NCBI RefSeq assembly: GCF_903893715.1
Contig: NZ_CAITNG010000155.1
Coordinates: 1 to 35,949 of the forward strand
Source: an uncultured Mucilaginibacter sp.
GTDB lineage: Bacteria > Bacteroidota > Bacteroidia > Sphingobacteriales > Sphingobacteriaceae
Direction: 5' to 3'
Length of the DNA stretch: 35,949 nt
Made by a program: the position numbers and the translations under genes. Under the pieces are notes generated by a model that was given only the letters and a program-made list of their open reading frames with translations, had not been told where the DNA came from and did no database searches. Every line of letters begins with the position of its first letter. Position 1 is the first letter of the stretch. Below are positions 16,871-26,502 of the stretch, piece by piece.

Positions 16871-17347
16871 ATGTCGCACAAGAAAGCCCAAAATTTAGAA
16901 ATTGATAATTTAGATATACAAATTTTATCGATTTTAATGAAAAATGCTACTACCCCCTATACGGAGATAGCAAAAGACCTGATTGTATCGGGTGGCACCA
17001 TCCACGTACGTATGAAAAAGCTTGAGGAGATGGGCGTTATCAAAGGCGCCAACCTCGAGGTCGACCCGCAAAAACTGGGCTACGACATCTGTGCTTTTTT
17101 AGGCATCTACCTGGAAAAAGGTTCCCAATACAACGAAGCCGTTAAGCAGCTCAAAACCATCAAAGAAATTGTAGAGCTGCATTACACCACCGGCAGCTGG
17201 AGCATCTTTGCAAAAATTATTTGCCACGATACCAACCACCTGCGCGAAGTATTGAACGAGCAGATACAAAGCGTTAAAGGCATACAGCGTACCGAAACCT
17301 TTATTTCGCTCGAAGAAAGCATCAAAAGGCAAATTACGCTCGATTGA
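16871..17347 (+). CDS. Lrp/AsnC-family transcriptional regulator
   Basis: 158 residues. The N-terminal winged helix covers about residues 12-60: LDIQILSILMKNATTPYTEI, then KDLIVSGGTIHVRMKKLEEM and GVIKGANLEVD. The RAM/effector-binding domain follows (GYDICAFLGIYLEKGSQY, VELHYTTGSWSIFAKIICHD, VKGIQRTETFISLEES). Length and layout are normal. The start at ATG 16871 gives a short N-terminal extension before the helix-turn-helix. It is divergent from the tRNA-like unit, with their promoters sharing the A+T-rich stretch 16766-16870, so it could regulate that unit. Effector unknown. Confidence 0.92.
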   Translation: MSHKKAQNLEIDNLDIQILSILMKNATTPYTEIAKDLIVSGGTIHVRMKKLEEMGVIKGANLEVDPQKLGYDICAFLGIYLEKGSQYNEAVKQLKTIKEIVELHYTTGSWSIFAKIICHDTNHLREVLNEQIQSVKGIQRTETFISLEESIKRQITLD

Positions 17348-17450
17348 TCGTTCGGTGGGCTTAAAAGGTATTATACGGGCTTCATCACAGCCCTTTAACT
17401 ATTTCCGTGGCTATCTTTCCTCTTTCGTAGATACTTTTGCACTTATAGGG

Positions 17451-17492
17451 ATGGCTTTTTACAACCCGCCCACTTTGTGGTGGCAATGTTAG
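17451..17492 (+). other. Possible 13-residue leader peptide with tandem Trp codons
   Basis: The short frame MAFYNPPTLWWQC begins 12 bases after a TACTTTTG -7 element (17432-17439). Two adjacent TGG codons lie at 17478-17483. It resembles an attenuator leader, but no terminator hairpin with a T run follows and no trp gene lies downstream, so chance remains likely. Confidence 0.25.
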
Positions 17493-17683
17493 CCGTGTTC
17501 TAAATTTGACCTATTTAACTCATTGTCCTTCAGTGAATCGCCGCCACAAAACCAATTTAGCTTTTTAAATAACTCCAACATTCGAACAAGGTCTGTTCGG
17601 TCTGGCCCATTTTCGTTTATTCCAAAAACCATTCCATAGTCATCCCATAGACAAAATATACCAATTGATGATTTGACAATTAT
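17489..17683 (-). pseudogene. Decayed or truncated gene fragment, function unknown
   Basis: A minus-strand frame is open from 17683 to a TAA at 17489 and reads like real protein: SSIGIFCLWDDYGMVFGI, then NENGPDRTDLVRMLELFKKL, then NWFCGGDSLKDNELNR. An in-frame TAA precedes it and the first ATG (17632) leaves only 47 residues. The natural composition suggests the 3' end of a once longer gene. I do not recognise the family. The rest of the 17348-17769 gap holds only the Trp-codon ORF noted separately and A+T-rich sequence before the amidohydrolase gene. Confidence 0.35.
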
Positions 17684-17769
17684 TTAAAATTTTGGTAACA
17701 AACCTGTGGCAATACACCCTAACAGTCAAATAATTAAATATATTTAGGGCAAACAAAAACTGACTCGCA

Positions 17770-20700
17770 ATGAAGAAACTTTTACTTTTCTGCATTGCCC
17801 TGCTTTTAGTGCACCTATCACAAGCCCAGGTAACTTACCCTGTAAACGGCTCGTGGGATGTGCGGCCGGGGCAATATGCATTCACTAACGCTACCATAGT
17901 TGTTAGTGCCGACCAAACCATTACCAATGGTGTATTATTAATTAAAGACCGCGAGATTGAAGCCGTGGGTGCCGGCATTGCCATACCCAAAGGCTATGTA
18001 ACGGTCGATTTAAAGGGGAAGTACATTTACCCCGGCCTGGTTGATGCCTATACAACCTATGGTACTCCCGAAGCAGCAAGGGCAGCCTTTGGTGCCGGCG
18101 GAGCAGGTGGTGGTGGCGGTTTTGGCCGTATCGCGGTCCCTGTTTCCACAAAAACAGGCCCTTATGGCTGGAACGAAGCCATTAAGCCCGAAATGACAGC
18201 CAAAGCGGTTTTCCATGTGGATGCCACCAAAGCCGCCGACCTGAAAAAGATCGGTTTCGGTGCCGTGCAATCCTTGATACATGATGGTATTGCCCGTGGT
18301 ACATCAATTGCCGTTTCGCTGGGCGATGAGCGCGACAACGAAGTAATGCTGAACGATATGGTTGCAGCGCACTACTCCTTTAGTAAAGGTACTGCCGCTA
18401 CCAACTATCCTTCATCGTTAATGGGCAGTATCGCGTTATTGCGCCAAACCTATTATGACGCGGCCTGGTACAAAGCACAAAAAGAAGAATACAATATCTC
18501 GCTCGACGAGTTCAACAAAACACAAACCCTCCCGCAAATATTTGAGGCTACCGACCCCATCAGCATTTTACGTGCTGCCAAAATAGGCAAGGAGTTTGGC
18601 AAGCAATATATCTTTAAAACCGACGGTAAAGAATACCAGCGCATCGACGCGATGAAAGCTACCGGTAGCGCGTTCATTATCCCGCTATCTTTTCCATCGC
18701 CTTATGATGTGGAAGACCCTATCGATGCCCGTAACGTAAGCTACGCGCAAATGAAAGATTGGGAACTGGCCCCAACCAACCCCGCTACGCTCGAAAAAGC
18801 AGGCATCCGCTTTGCCATTACAACTTATGGTTTGGATAATACCACCTCATTCTGGACCAACCTGCAAAAAGCTATTGATTATGGCTTGACCGAAAAAACG
18901 GCTTTCAACGCTATTACCACCGTACCGGCCGAAATGCTGGGCATATCCGATAAGGTAGGCACCATTGCCAAAGGCAAACTGGCCAACTTTATCATCACCT
19001 CGGGCGGGTTGTTTAAAAAAGACAACGTAATTTACGAAAACTGGGTGGAAGGGCGCCAGTACGTAGTCAGCAAAATGGACGTTACCGATATGCACGGTAC
19101 TTATACATTAACCGGTGTGGGCCTCAGTGGCATCAGCTTAGGTCTTGGCGGTACCGGAAGTACGTATACTTTATCTGTTAACCGCGCTGCCGACAGCGTG
19201 CGCGCGCAAGGTACATTCACCCGAACCGGCGATGGCGTGAGCTTCTACTTCGATTTAAAAAGCAACCCGAACGGTTTTATCCGTTTAAACGGTGCCATCA
19301 CTAAAGCTTCGCCTATTACATTGAGCGGTTTGGCTGTGATGCCCGATGGTAGTTCAACTCCTTGGTCGGCTGTTTACAGCGGCCCTGCGCCTGCGGGTGG
19401 TGGCGGCTTTGGCGGTCGTGGCGGAGGCGGTGCCGCTGCTGCAGCAACCAAACCTGCTATAAACGTTGGCCCGGTTGTATATCCCTTTGTTGCTTTCGGC
19501 AATACAGAAGTACCAAAAACCGAAACCGTTTTGTTTAAGAACGCAACCGTTTGGACCAACGAAAAAGACGGCATCCTAAAAAATACCGACGTATTGATAG
19601 AAGCCGGTAAAATAAAAGCCGTTGGCAAAAACCTTTCGGCAACGGGCGCTACCGTTATCGATGCCACCGGCAAACACATCTCGGCAGGTATTGTTGATGA
19701 GCACTCGCACATCGCCATTACCGGTGGTGTTAACGAAGGCACCCACGCGGTTACCGCCGAAGTACGCACCGGCGATGTATTGAACTCGGAAGATATCGAG
19801 CTTTACCGCCAGTTGGCCGGTGGTGTTACCACATCACACATCCTGCACGGCTCGGCCAACCCAATTGGTGGGCAGTTACAGGTTATCAAACACCGCTGGG
19901 GCGTATTGCCCGACGAAATGAAGTTTGAAGGTGCCGATGGCTTCATCAAATTTGCATTGGGCGAAAACGTAAAACAAAGCAATAATAACGTACAGTTTGG
20001 CGCTACCTATACCCGTTTCCCGCAAACCCGTATGGGCGTTGAGCAGGTTTATGTGGATGCCTTTACCCGCGCCAAAGAATACAAGGCCGCAAGGGCCGTA
20101 AAAGGCAGCAACGTTCGCCGCGATTTGCAATTAGAGGCACTTGCCGAAATTTTGGATCAGAAACGCTTCATCACCTGCCACTCGTATGTACAATCCGAAA
20201 TCAACATGCTGATCCACGTGGCCGATTCGATGGGCTTTAAGATCAACACCTTTACCCACATTTTAGAGGGCTATAAAGTGGCCGATAAGATGAAAGCGCA
20301 CAACATAGCCGGCTCTACCTTCTCCGATTGGTGGGCTTATAAAATGGAGGTGGTTGAAGCCATCCCATACAATGGCAAGTTGATGCACGAAGTTGGCGTG
20401 GTAACAGGCTTTAACTCGGATGATGCCGAAATGGCCCGCCGCCTGAACCAGGAAGCAGGTAAAGCGGTAACCTACGGTAACATGAGCGAAGAAGAAGCCC
20501 TGAAACTGGTAACCCTTAACCCTGCCAAAATGCTGCACATTGATAATAAAGTGGGCAGTATAAAAGTAGGTAAGGATGCCGACGTGGTTTTATGGTCGGC
20601 CGACCCGCTTTCTGTTTATGCTGTTGCCGAGAAAACTTTTGTTGATGGTGTAAGGTATTGGGACATGGAGCAGGACATGGCCAAACAAAAAGCCATGAAA

Positions 20701-20871
20701 GCCGAAGAGGGCCGTTTGATACAAAAAATGATAGAGGCTAAAAGCGGTGGCGCCAATACACAAAGGGCTGCCGGTCCGCGTCGCCGCCAATACGAGTGCG
20801 AAACCGTTGAGGACGACGAAGCCGAATTTGTATCAGGATTAGGTACATCAACAAATTCAGACCAACATTAA
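17770..20871 (+). CDS. Secreted double-domain amidohydrolase
   Basis: 1033 residues with a signal peptide (MKKLLLFCIALLLVHLSQAQ). Two imidazolonepropionase-like amidohydrolase domains lie in tandem. The first (about residues 38-425) has the composite-domain start and YPGLVDAYTTYG, so the metal-binding HxH is lost. A beta-rich segment and a Gly/Ala-rich linker (around 545-560) follow. The second domain (about 590-1000) keeps H645-S-H647 in AGIVDEHSHIAITGGV, plus ITCHSYV, FTHILEGYK and the late Asp in TGFNSDDAEM. It is probably a periplasmic metal hydrolase acting on a cyclic amide or peptide-like substrate. It is followed 13 bases later by a related gene, forming an operon. Confidence 0.9.
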   Translation: MKKLLLFCIALLLVHLSQAQVTYPVNGSWDVRPGQYAFTNATIVVSADQTITNGVLLIKDREIEAVGAGIAIPKGYVTVDLKGKYIYPGLVDAYTTYGTPEAARAAFGAGGAGGGGGFGRIAVPVSTKTGPYGWNEAIKPEMTAKAVFHVDATKAADLKKIGFGAVQSLIHDGIARGTSIAVSLGDERDNEVMLNDMVAAHYSFSKGTAATNYPSSLMGSIALLRQTYYDAAWYKAQKEEYNISLDEFNKTQTLPQIFEATDPISILRAAKIGKEFGKQYIFKTDGKEYQRIDAMKATGSAFIIPLSFPSPYDVEDPIDARNVSYAQMKDWELAPTNPATLEKAGIRFAITTYGLDNTTSFWTNLQKAIDYGLTEKTAFNAITTVPAEMLGISDKVGTIAKGKLANFIITSGGLFKKDNVIYENWVEGRQYVVSKMDVTDMHGTYTLTGVGLSGISLGLGGTGSTYTLSVNRAADSVRAQGTFTRTGDGVSFYFDLKSNPNGFIRLNGAITKASPITLSGLAVMPDGSSTPWSAVYSGPAPAGGGGFGGRGGGGAAAAATKPAINVGPVVYPFVAFGNTEVPKTETVLFKNATVWTNEKDGILKNTDVLIEAGKIKAVGKNLSATGATVIDATGKHISAGIVDEHSHIAITGGVNEGTHAVTAEVRTGDVLNSEDIELYRQLAGGVTTSHILHGSANPIGGQLQVIKHRWGVLPDEMKFEGADGFIKFALGENVKQSNNNVQFGATYTRFPQTRMGVEQVYVDAFTRAKEYKAARAVKGSNVRRDLQLEALAEILDQKRFITCHSYVQSEINMLIHVADSMGFKINTFTHILEGYKVADKMKAHNIAGSTFSDWWAYKMEVVEAIPYNGKLMHEVGVVTGFNSDDAEMARRLNQEAGKAVTYGNMSEEEALKLVTLNPAKMLHIDNKVGSIKVGKDADVVLWSADPLSVYAVAEKTFVDGVRYWDMEQDMAKQKAMKAEEGRLIQKMIEAKSGGANTQRAAGPRRRQYECETVEDDEAEFVSGLGTSTNSDQH

Positions 20872-20884
20872 TCCCTGTCATATC

Positions 20885-22207
20885 ATGAAAAAAATATTTT
20901 TAAGTTTAGGAGGATTATTGCTGGGCACAATCCTTACTTATGGGCAAGCAAATATTTCGCCCGCCAAAGCACAAACACAATCCATCGCCATTGTTGGCGC
21001 AACCATACACGTTGGCAACGGCCAGGTGATCGAGAATGGTTATATCACCTTCGCTAAAGGTAAAATAACCGGCGTTGGCTCGGGCACGGCCACAGCCGAT
21101 GTTGTTATCGATGCCAAAGGCAAACAAATTTACCCTGGCTTTATCTGCCCCATCACCACCTTAGGTTTGGTGGAAGTTGAAGAAGGCGCGCGCGGTACCG
21201 TTGATGACGCCGAAACCGGCGAAATGAACCCCAACGTACGCTCGCTGATCGCTTTTAATACCGATTCGAAGGTAATACCAACCGTGCGCTCCAACGGCGT
21301 TTTGCTGGCACAGCCAACCCCTTCGGGTGGTTTGATCTCGGGTCAGTCATCGGTAGTACAACTCGATGCCTGGAACTGGGAAGATGCGGCCTATAAAAAA
21401 GATATGGCCATCCATTTAACCTGGCCAGTATCACGAGGTGGTGGTGGCCGTCGTGGCGGCGGCGGCGGACGTTTGGCCGCTGTGGCCGGCGCCGGTGCTA
21501 CCGAAACACCTGCCGAACGTGCCCAGCGCGCGTTAGACGAGATGGACAAGTATTTCGCGGAAGCAAAAGCTTACTCCGAAATAGCCAAGCCCGAAGTAAT
21601 CAACCTGCGTTTCGAAGCCATGAAAGGCTTGTTTAACGGCACCAAAAAACTGTTTGTTAATGCCGATGGCGTAAAGGAAATACAGCAGGCGGTAGCCTTC
21701 GCCAAAAAGTACAGTTTGGACGAAGTGATTGTTGGCGGCAAAGAATCGTACCTGGTGATGCCCTTGTTAAAAGACAATAACATCCCGGTCATCATCAAGG
21801 AAACACAAGCGCTTCCCGACAAGGAAGAAGACGATGTATACCTGCCCTACAGCCTGCCAAAAATATTGCAGGACGGCGGCGTTTTGTACGGATTAACAGG
21901 TATCGGCTTTTGGCGCCAGCGCAACCTGCCCTTCGAAGCCGGTCAGGCCGTAGGCTTCGGTTTGACCAAAGAACAGGCTCTTAGCATGATCACCATGAAC
22001 AACGCCAAAATACTGGGTATTGATAAAACAACCGGCACCCTGGAAGCAGGTAAAGATGCCAACCTGTTTATATCAACCGGCGATGCTTTGGACATGATCA
22101 GCCTGAATGTTGAAACCGCCTTTATACAAGGCCGCAACATCAACCTCGATAACCTGCACAAACAGCTGTATAAAAAATTCAGCGATAAATATGGTTTGAA
22201 ACCTTAA
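20885..22207 (+). CDS. Secreted amidohydrolase-like protein lacking metal ligands
   Basis: 440 residues with a signal peptide (MKKIFLSLGGLLLGTILTYG). The amidohydrolase composite domain is clear (SIAIVGATIHVGNGQVIENG, VVIDAKGKQIYPGF), and the C-terminal end is typical (SMITMNNAKILGIDKTTGTL, EAGKDANLFISTGD). At the metal site, however, the expected PGxxDxHxH reads PGFICPITTLG, and no later His pair is evident. A Gly/Arg-rich low-complexity stretch lies around residues 182-196. It probably needs its upstream partner, as a non-catalytic subunit or paralogue. That is inferred from gene order and missing ligands. Confidence 0.88.
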   Translation: MKKIFLSLGGLLLGTILTYGQANISPAKAQTQSIAIVGATIHVGNGQVIENGYITFAKGKITGVGSGTATADVVIDAKGKQIYPGFICPITTLGLVEVEEGARGTVDDAETGEMNPNVRSLIAFNTDSKVIPTVRSNGVLLAQPTPSGGLISGQSSVVQLDAWNWEDAAYKKDMAIHLTWPVSRGGGGRRGGGGGRLAAVAGAGATETPAERAQRALDEMDKYFAEAKAYSEIAKPEVINLRFEAMKGLFNGTKKLFVNADGVKEIQQAVAFAKKYSLDEVIVGGKESYLVMPLLKDNNIPVIIKETQALPDKEEDDVYLPYSLPKILQDGGVLYGLTGIGFWRQRNLPFEAGQAVGFGLTKEQALSMITMNNAKILGIDKTTGTLEAGKDANLFISTGDALDMISLNVETAFIQGRNINLDNLHKQLYKKFSDKYGLKP

Positions 22208-22230
22208 ATCAGATTCCCCATTAACCAACG

Positions 22231-22261
22231 AGCCCCGTAACGTATGTTGCGGGGCTTTTTT
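22231..22261 (+). terminator. Intrinsic terminator of the amidohydrolase operon
   Basis: AGCCCCGTAAC (22231-22241) pairs with GTTGCGGGGCT (22246-22256) across a 4-base loop, with one G-T wobble, followed by six T. It lies 24 bases after the stop at 22207. Confidence 0.9.
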
Positions 22262-22384
22262 AGGGCAAAAAAATTTCCGGGAAATAAACCCGTCGATAAT
22301 GTCGTTTAAGACAAAACGGTCGCCACAACGGTAATTTCTATAAAATAAGGCGCAAATACTTTATTTTAGCCATAATTGACACGT

Positions 22385-25018
22385 ATGTTATATCCGGAAA
22401 ACAGCATATCCTGTATTATAAATAGTTTGACTAAGGCATTGCTGTTTGTTTTATTTTGCGCATATAGTGATGGTTTATTTGCCCAGGCACCAAACATCAG
22501 CTACCAAACACCACAGATATATAATACAAACACATTAATTACGCCCCTTGTGCCAACAAATACCGGTGGGCCGGTGCCGCCCGCAATTTACGGGCAGGTA
22601 AGCACGCTTGCGGGCTCGGGTGCTAAAGGTTCGACCGACGGACAAGGGACCGCAGCCAGCTTTACAAACCCAATTGGCGTAGCTACAGACCAAAGCGGCA
22701 ATATTTTTGTGGCTGATACTTACAGCCACCTGGTTAGGGAAATAACGCCCGGCGGCCTGGTAAGCACCTTGGCGGGAAACGGGGGCAGCGGCGCAAAAGA
22801 CGGGCCTGCTGCAACGGCTTCGTTTGGCGAGCCTACGGGTATAGCCGTTGACGTTGCAGGCAACGTTTATGTGGCCGATGAGTTAGACAAAGAAATAAGA
22901 AGGATATCGAACGGCGCTGTTACTACCTTTACCAAAACGGGGTTTGTAACCTATACAGGTGGAGGATTGGCTTTTTTCAATAATCCTATTGGTTTGGCGG
23001 TAGATGGCGCGAGCAATGTTTATGTAGCGGACGAAAACAGCAACATCATCGAAAAACTTACGCAGGCCGGCAGCGCGACCATATTGGCAGGCGGAGCGCC
23101 GGGCTTCAATAACGGTACCGGCGCAGGCGCAAGTTTCGACCATCCCTATGGTATTGCTATCGATGGTTCGGGAAATATTATTGTTGCCGATTATCTGAAT
23201 GCCCTCATCCGCAACATTACGCCGGCCGGCGTGGTTACTACTATTGCAGGCGGCGGGCCCGTTGCCAAAACAAATGGCGTAGGCACTGCGGCAAGTTTTT
23301 CCGATCCGCTTGGCGTATCGGTCGATATTATCGGCAACATTTATGTAGCCGATAAAAGCAACAACCTCATCCGAAAGATTACGCCTGCAGGCCTCGTTTC
23401 AACCCTGGCAGGCAGCGGGGCGGCTGGTGCAACTAATGGCATAGGTACTGCCGCGAGTTTTAACTTCCCGATAGGTGTGGCAAACGATTTGATTGGCAGC
23501 TTGTACGTAACCGATCAAAATAATAACCTGATCCGTAAAATAAGCCTTACAGGGTATAAAATTGATAAGGCATTGCCGGCCGGCTTGGTTTTCGACCCGA
23601 CGACGGGGATTATAACCGGCACGCCAACAGTGGCCACACCGGCAACAAATTATACCATCACCGCCTATAATTTGGCAGGCAGCAGCAGTTTTATAGTCAA
23701 CATCGAAACCTTCGCCGGTATCACATTTAATGCCATTCCTGCCAAAACCGTTTGCGATGCCGACTTTGACCCGGGCGCGACCAGTACTTTGGGCTCGGCT
23801 ATAACCTATACCAGCAGCAACACTGCCGTTGCAACCATAACCGGCGGCAAGGTGCATATCTTAGGTGCCGGCTCAACGCTTATTACTGCATCAAACGGCA
23901 TAGGATCCATCAGCGACAGCCTTATTGTTACAGCCCCTCCTACTCCAACTGTTACCATTACAGCCAATGTAACTTCTATTTGTGCCGGTACGCCTGTTAC
24001 ATATACCGCTGTAGCAGTAAACGGTGGCAGCACTCCGGTGTATCAGTGGTTGGTTAATGGTATGGGTGCCGGTACAAACAGTCCCACATTTGTGAGTACC
24101 GCTATAACAAAAACCGACGTTGTACAGTGTATAGTATCGGTTACCAGTGGTTGCCCGATTAGTGGCTCATCAAATAAGCTGACGGGCATTATCGTTACAC
24201 CCAACACTGCCCCGGCTATCAGTATACAATCATCAGTAAACGGCCCCGTTTGCAATGGTGCCAGCATAACTTTTACAGCAGCATCTACAAATGCCGGTAC
24301 AAACCCTTATTACCAATGGCAAATTAACGGCGCAAATGCCGGCAGTAACAGTACAACATTTACAGGTAATACTTTTGCCAACGGCGATTTAGTGACCTGT
24401 ATTTTAACCAATCAGGGCGGCGCCTGTCTAACAACTTCAACAGCAACATCAAATGCTATTACTATCAGTTTATCCGCCCCGCCCAACCCTTCGCCATCGG
24501 TTACCATCGGCGCGTCGGCAAATGGGGTTTACACCAATACCTCGGTCACTTTTACAGCGGTTACAGCAAACACAACCGGCGCTACTGTAGCCTACCAATG
24601 GATGATAAACGGAAAAAATGTCGGCGCAAATGCTCCAACACTTACAACAAGCACATTAAAAAACAACGATGTGGTGAGTTGTGATATTACGGCTATCATC
24701 GGTTGCTCGGTATCCGCTTTGAGCGAGCAGATCACCATGAATATACTTCCGATACCACCGGTAGTTATACCAAACACATTTACACCCAATGGCGACGGGA
24801 TAAATGATACCTGGAATATTTCGAATCTGGCTTACTACCCTACGTCAACAATCAGCATCTACAACCGTTACGGAACGTTGCTCTATCAATCGCGCGGGTA
24901 TAACGTGCAATGGGATGGCACATATAACGGAAAACCCTTGCCCGAAGGCACCTACGCTTATATTATAGACCTCGGCACAGCGGGCAAATTGAGTGGTTCG
25001 GTTTCCATCATAAGGTGA
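22385..25018 (+). CDS. Secreted NHL-repeat/Ig-like protein with T9SS sorting domain
   Basis: 877 residues from the ATG at 22385; a TTG three codons earlier is less likely. A signal peptide ends near FAQAP. Six NHL beta-propeller repeats of about 53 residues follow (residues about 70-390), each like GVATDQSGNIFVADTYSHLV. Then come a putative-Ig (He_PIG-like) segment with LVFDPTTGIITGTP, a BIG2-like segment and three Ig-like units each starting near VTITA or SITFTA with YQWxxNG. The end is a CHU_C gliding-motility-associated domain (FTPNGDGINDTWNI, then NRYGTLLY and LPEGTYAYII). It is thus a type B T9SS substrate, probably displayed on or released from the cell surface. Ligand unknown. Confidence 0.9.
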   Translation: MLYPENSISCIINSLTKALLFVLFCAYSDGLFAQAPNISYQTPQIYNTNTLITPLVPTNTGGPVPPAIYGQVSTLAGSGAKGSTDGQGTAASFTNPIGVATDQSGNIFVADTYSHLVREITPGGLVSTLAGNGGSGAKDGPAATASFGEPTGIAVDVAGNVYVADELDKEIRRISNGAVTTFTKTGFVTYTGGGLAFFNNPIGLAVDGASNVYVADENSNIIEKLTQAGSATILAGGAPGFNNGTGAGASFDHPYGIAIDGSGNIIVADYLNALIRNITPAGVVTTIAGGGPVAKTNGVGTAASFSDPLGVSVDIIGNIYVADKSNNLIRKITPAGLVSTLAGSGAAGATNGIGTAASFNFPIGVANDLIGSLYVTDQNNNLIRKISLTGYKIDKALPAGLVFDPTTGIITGTPTVATPATNYTITAYNLAGSSSFIVNIETFAGITFNAIPAKTVCDADFDPGATSTLGSAITYTSSNTAVATITGGKVHILGAGSTLITASNGIGSISDSLIVTAPPTPTVTITANVTSICAGTPVTYTAVAVNGGSTPVYQWLVNGMGAGTNSPTFVSTAITKTDVVQCIVSVTSGCPISGSSNKLTGIIVTPNTAPAISIQSSVNGPVCNGASITFTAASTNAGTNPYYQWQINGANAGSNSTTFTGNTFANGDLVTCILTNQGGACLTTSTATSNAITISLSAPPNPSPSVTIGASANGVYTNTSVTFTAVTANTTGATVAYQWMINGKNVGANAPTLTTSTLKNNDVVSCDITAIIGCSVSALSEQITMNILPIPPVVIPNTFTPNGDGINDTWNISNLAYYPTSTISIYNRYGTLLYQSRGYNVQWDGTYNGKPLPEGTYAYIIDLGTAGKLSGSVSIIR

Positions 25019-25084
25019 AAATTATTACCAATACCCGGCCTTTTGCCATCCCAATCCCATATTCCATTTACCTCAAAATCAGTG

Positions 25085-25115
25085 TTGTAATTGTAAATAA
25101 ATAAACTTACCTTTG
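25085..25115 (+). promoter_or_regulatory. Promoter upstream of the sigma-factor gene
   Basis: TTG at 25085-25087 and TACCTTTG at 25108-25115, with a 20-base spacer. Transcription would start near 25121, leaving a leader of about 220 bases before rpoD. The 325-base gap 25019-25343 otherwise holds only a 19-codon ORF (25162-25221) of doubtful value. Confidence 0.55.
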
Positions 25116-25343
25116 CGCCTCGAAACAATATAGCGCTGCATTGGTTTATCCTCAAACAGACATGATATTACCGCCATCCGTTTTTAACCCCTGCCGGTTA
25201 TTCAGTATTGTGTCAAATTAGTTTAGTATTTTAAGTTAAAGTACAATTTTAATATAAATTGACTGTTTGTATTTATATCACAATTATTTGATTACATTGT
25301 ACGGCATTGACTGCTCAATGCATTTATCCTTCAGCATTAAAAA

Positions 25344-26201
25344 ATGAGACAACTCAAAATTTCCCAATCCATTACCAACCGCGAATCTCAGTCGCTTGAT
25401 AAATATTTGACCGAGATTGGCAAAGTAGATCTGATAACCGCTGATGAAGAGGTTATTTTGGCACAAAAAATACGGGAGGGGGATCAGGCCGCTTTAGAGC
25501 GTTTAACCAAAACAAACCTCCGTTTTGTTGTGTCGGTTGCAAAACAATACCAAAACCAGGGCCTAACCCTTGGCGATTTGATAAACGAAGGTAACCTTGG
25601 ACTGATTAAGGCTGCAAAACGCTTTGACGAGACCAAAGGCTTTAAATTTATATCGTACGCAGTATGGTGGATCCGCCAGTCGATTTTGTCGGCTGTTGCC
25701 GAGCAATCACGTATTGTGCGTTTACCCTTGAACCAAATCGGTTCGCTAAATAAAATACGTCAGGCTTTTTCCAAACTGGAACAACAATACGAACGCGAGC
25801 CATCACAAGCAGAGCTGGCCGAGATATTGGAAACCACTGAAGATAAGATATGTGATTCGTTGAGCAACTCAGGCCGCCATGTATCTATGGATGCGCCATT
25901 TGTGCAAGGCGAAGAAAATACCTTGCTTGATGTATTGCAAAACAATGAGCCCGGCACAGACGATTTCCTGATGGACGAATCGCTTTCGCAAGAAATTATG
26001 CGTTCATTGGTAACTCTGGCCGAGCGCGAGCGCGAAGTGATTGTGCTGTTTTTTGGCTTGGGTAACAATTACCCGCTATCGTTAGAAGAAATAGGCGAAA
26101 AATATAACCTGACCCGCGAACGCGTGCGCCAGATAAAAGACAAAGCCTTACAACGTTTGCGCCATACCTCAAGGAGCAACTTGTTGCAATCATATTTGTA
26201 A
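25344..26201 (+). CDS. rpoD: RNA polymerase sigma factor RpoD/SigA, Bacteroidota type
   Basis: 285 residues, the short primary sigma-factor form of Bacteroidota, starting [21 protein letters not shown]. Region 1.2 is followed by region 2 with [20 protein letters not shown], then [20 protein letters not shown], the core-binding and -10-melting segments. Region 3 contains [16 protein letters not shown] and [11 protein letters not shown], and region 4.2 is [20 protein letters not shown]. It would direct transcription from the TTG/TAnnTTTG promoters seen throughout this window. It is a single-gene unit with a strong terminator. Some genomes of this group may carry several close RpoD copies, so this may be the main one or a paralogue. 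Confidence 0.93.
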   Translation: MRQLKISQSITNRESQSLDKYLTEIGKVDLITADEEVILAQKIREGDQAALERLTKTNLRFVVSVAKQYQNQGLTLGDLINEGNLGLIKAAKRFDETKGFKFISYAVWWIRQSILSAVAEQSRIVRLPLNQIGSLNKIRQAFSKLEQQYEREPSQAELAEILETTEDKICDSLSNSGRHVSMDAPFVQGEENTLLDVLQNNEPGTDDFLMDESLSQEIMRSLVTLAEREREVIVLFFGLGNNYPLSLEEIGEKYNLTRERVRQIKDKALQRLRHTSRSNLLQSYL

Positions 26202-26218
26202 GCGGAAAACGCTGTTTT

Positions 26219-26254
26219 AAAAAGGGGGAGAAAGTTGATTTCTCCCCCTTTTTT
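26219..26254 (+). terminator. Intrinsic terminator after rpoD
   Basis: AAAAAGGGGGAGAAA (26219-26233) pairs with TTTCTCCCCCTTTTT (26239-26253) across the loop GTTGA. The downstream T run forms the release tract. Confidence 0.92.
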
Positions 26255-26266
26255 ATAGTTTAATTT

Positions 26267-26282
26267 AATACCGATCGGTATT
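26267..26282. promoter_or_regulatory. 16-bp perfect palindrome, TetR-type operator-like
   Basis: AATACCGATCGGTATT is a perfect 16-base palindrome in the A+T-rich gap between rpoD and the PepSY-like gene. The ACCGATCGGT core resembles operators of some TetR-family repressors. No TetR gene is in the window. The rest of the gap (26283-26502) is A+T-rich without recognisable genes. Confidence 0.35.
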
Positions 26283-26502
26283 ATTTATAAAAAAACCCAA
26301 CTGTTTTGATTGTTTTTTTGCTAATGTAACGTACAGTTTACAATAAATACAGCAATAAAACGACATTTTAATTAAACCGTTTATCATTAAAACCGTCCAA
26401 TCATTAAAAAATTTATAAAAACCGGTGTTTATATGTAAGCATAATAAAAGGTTTTCAATAAAATTGACTTTAATTTATAATTTTTACAATAATTAAAATA
26501 AT

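Noticed and set aside
22600..23550. Regular ~160-base periodicity resembling a repeat array or CRISPR
   Set aside because: The units are in-frame NHL protein repeats; there are no short identical repeats with unique spacers.
25162..25221. 19-codon ORF in the rpoD leader
   Set aside because: It follows a good promoter but has no regulatory codon pattern or attached terminator; likely chance.
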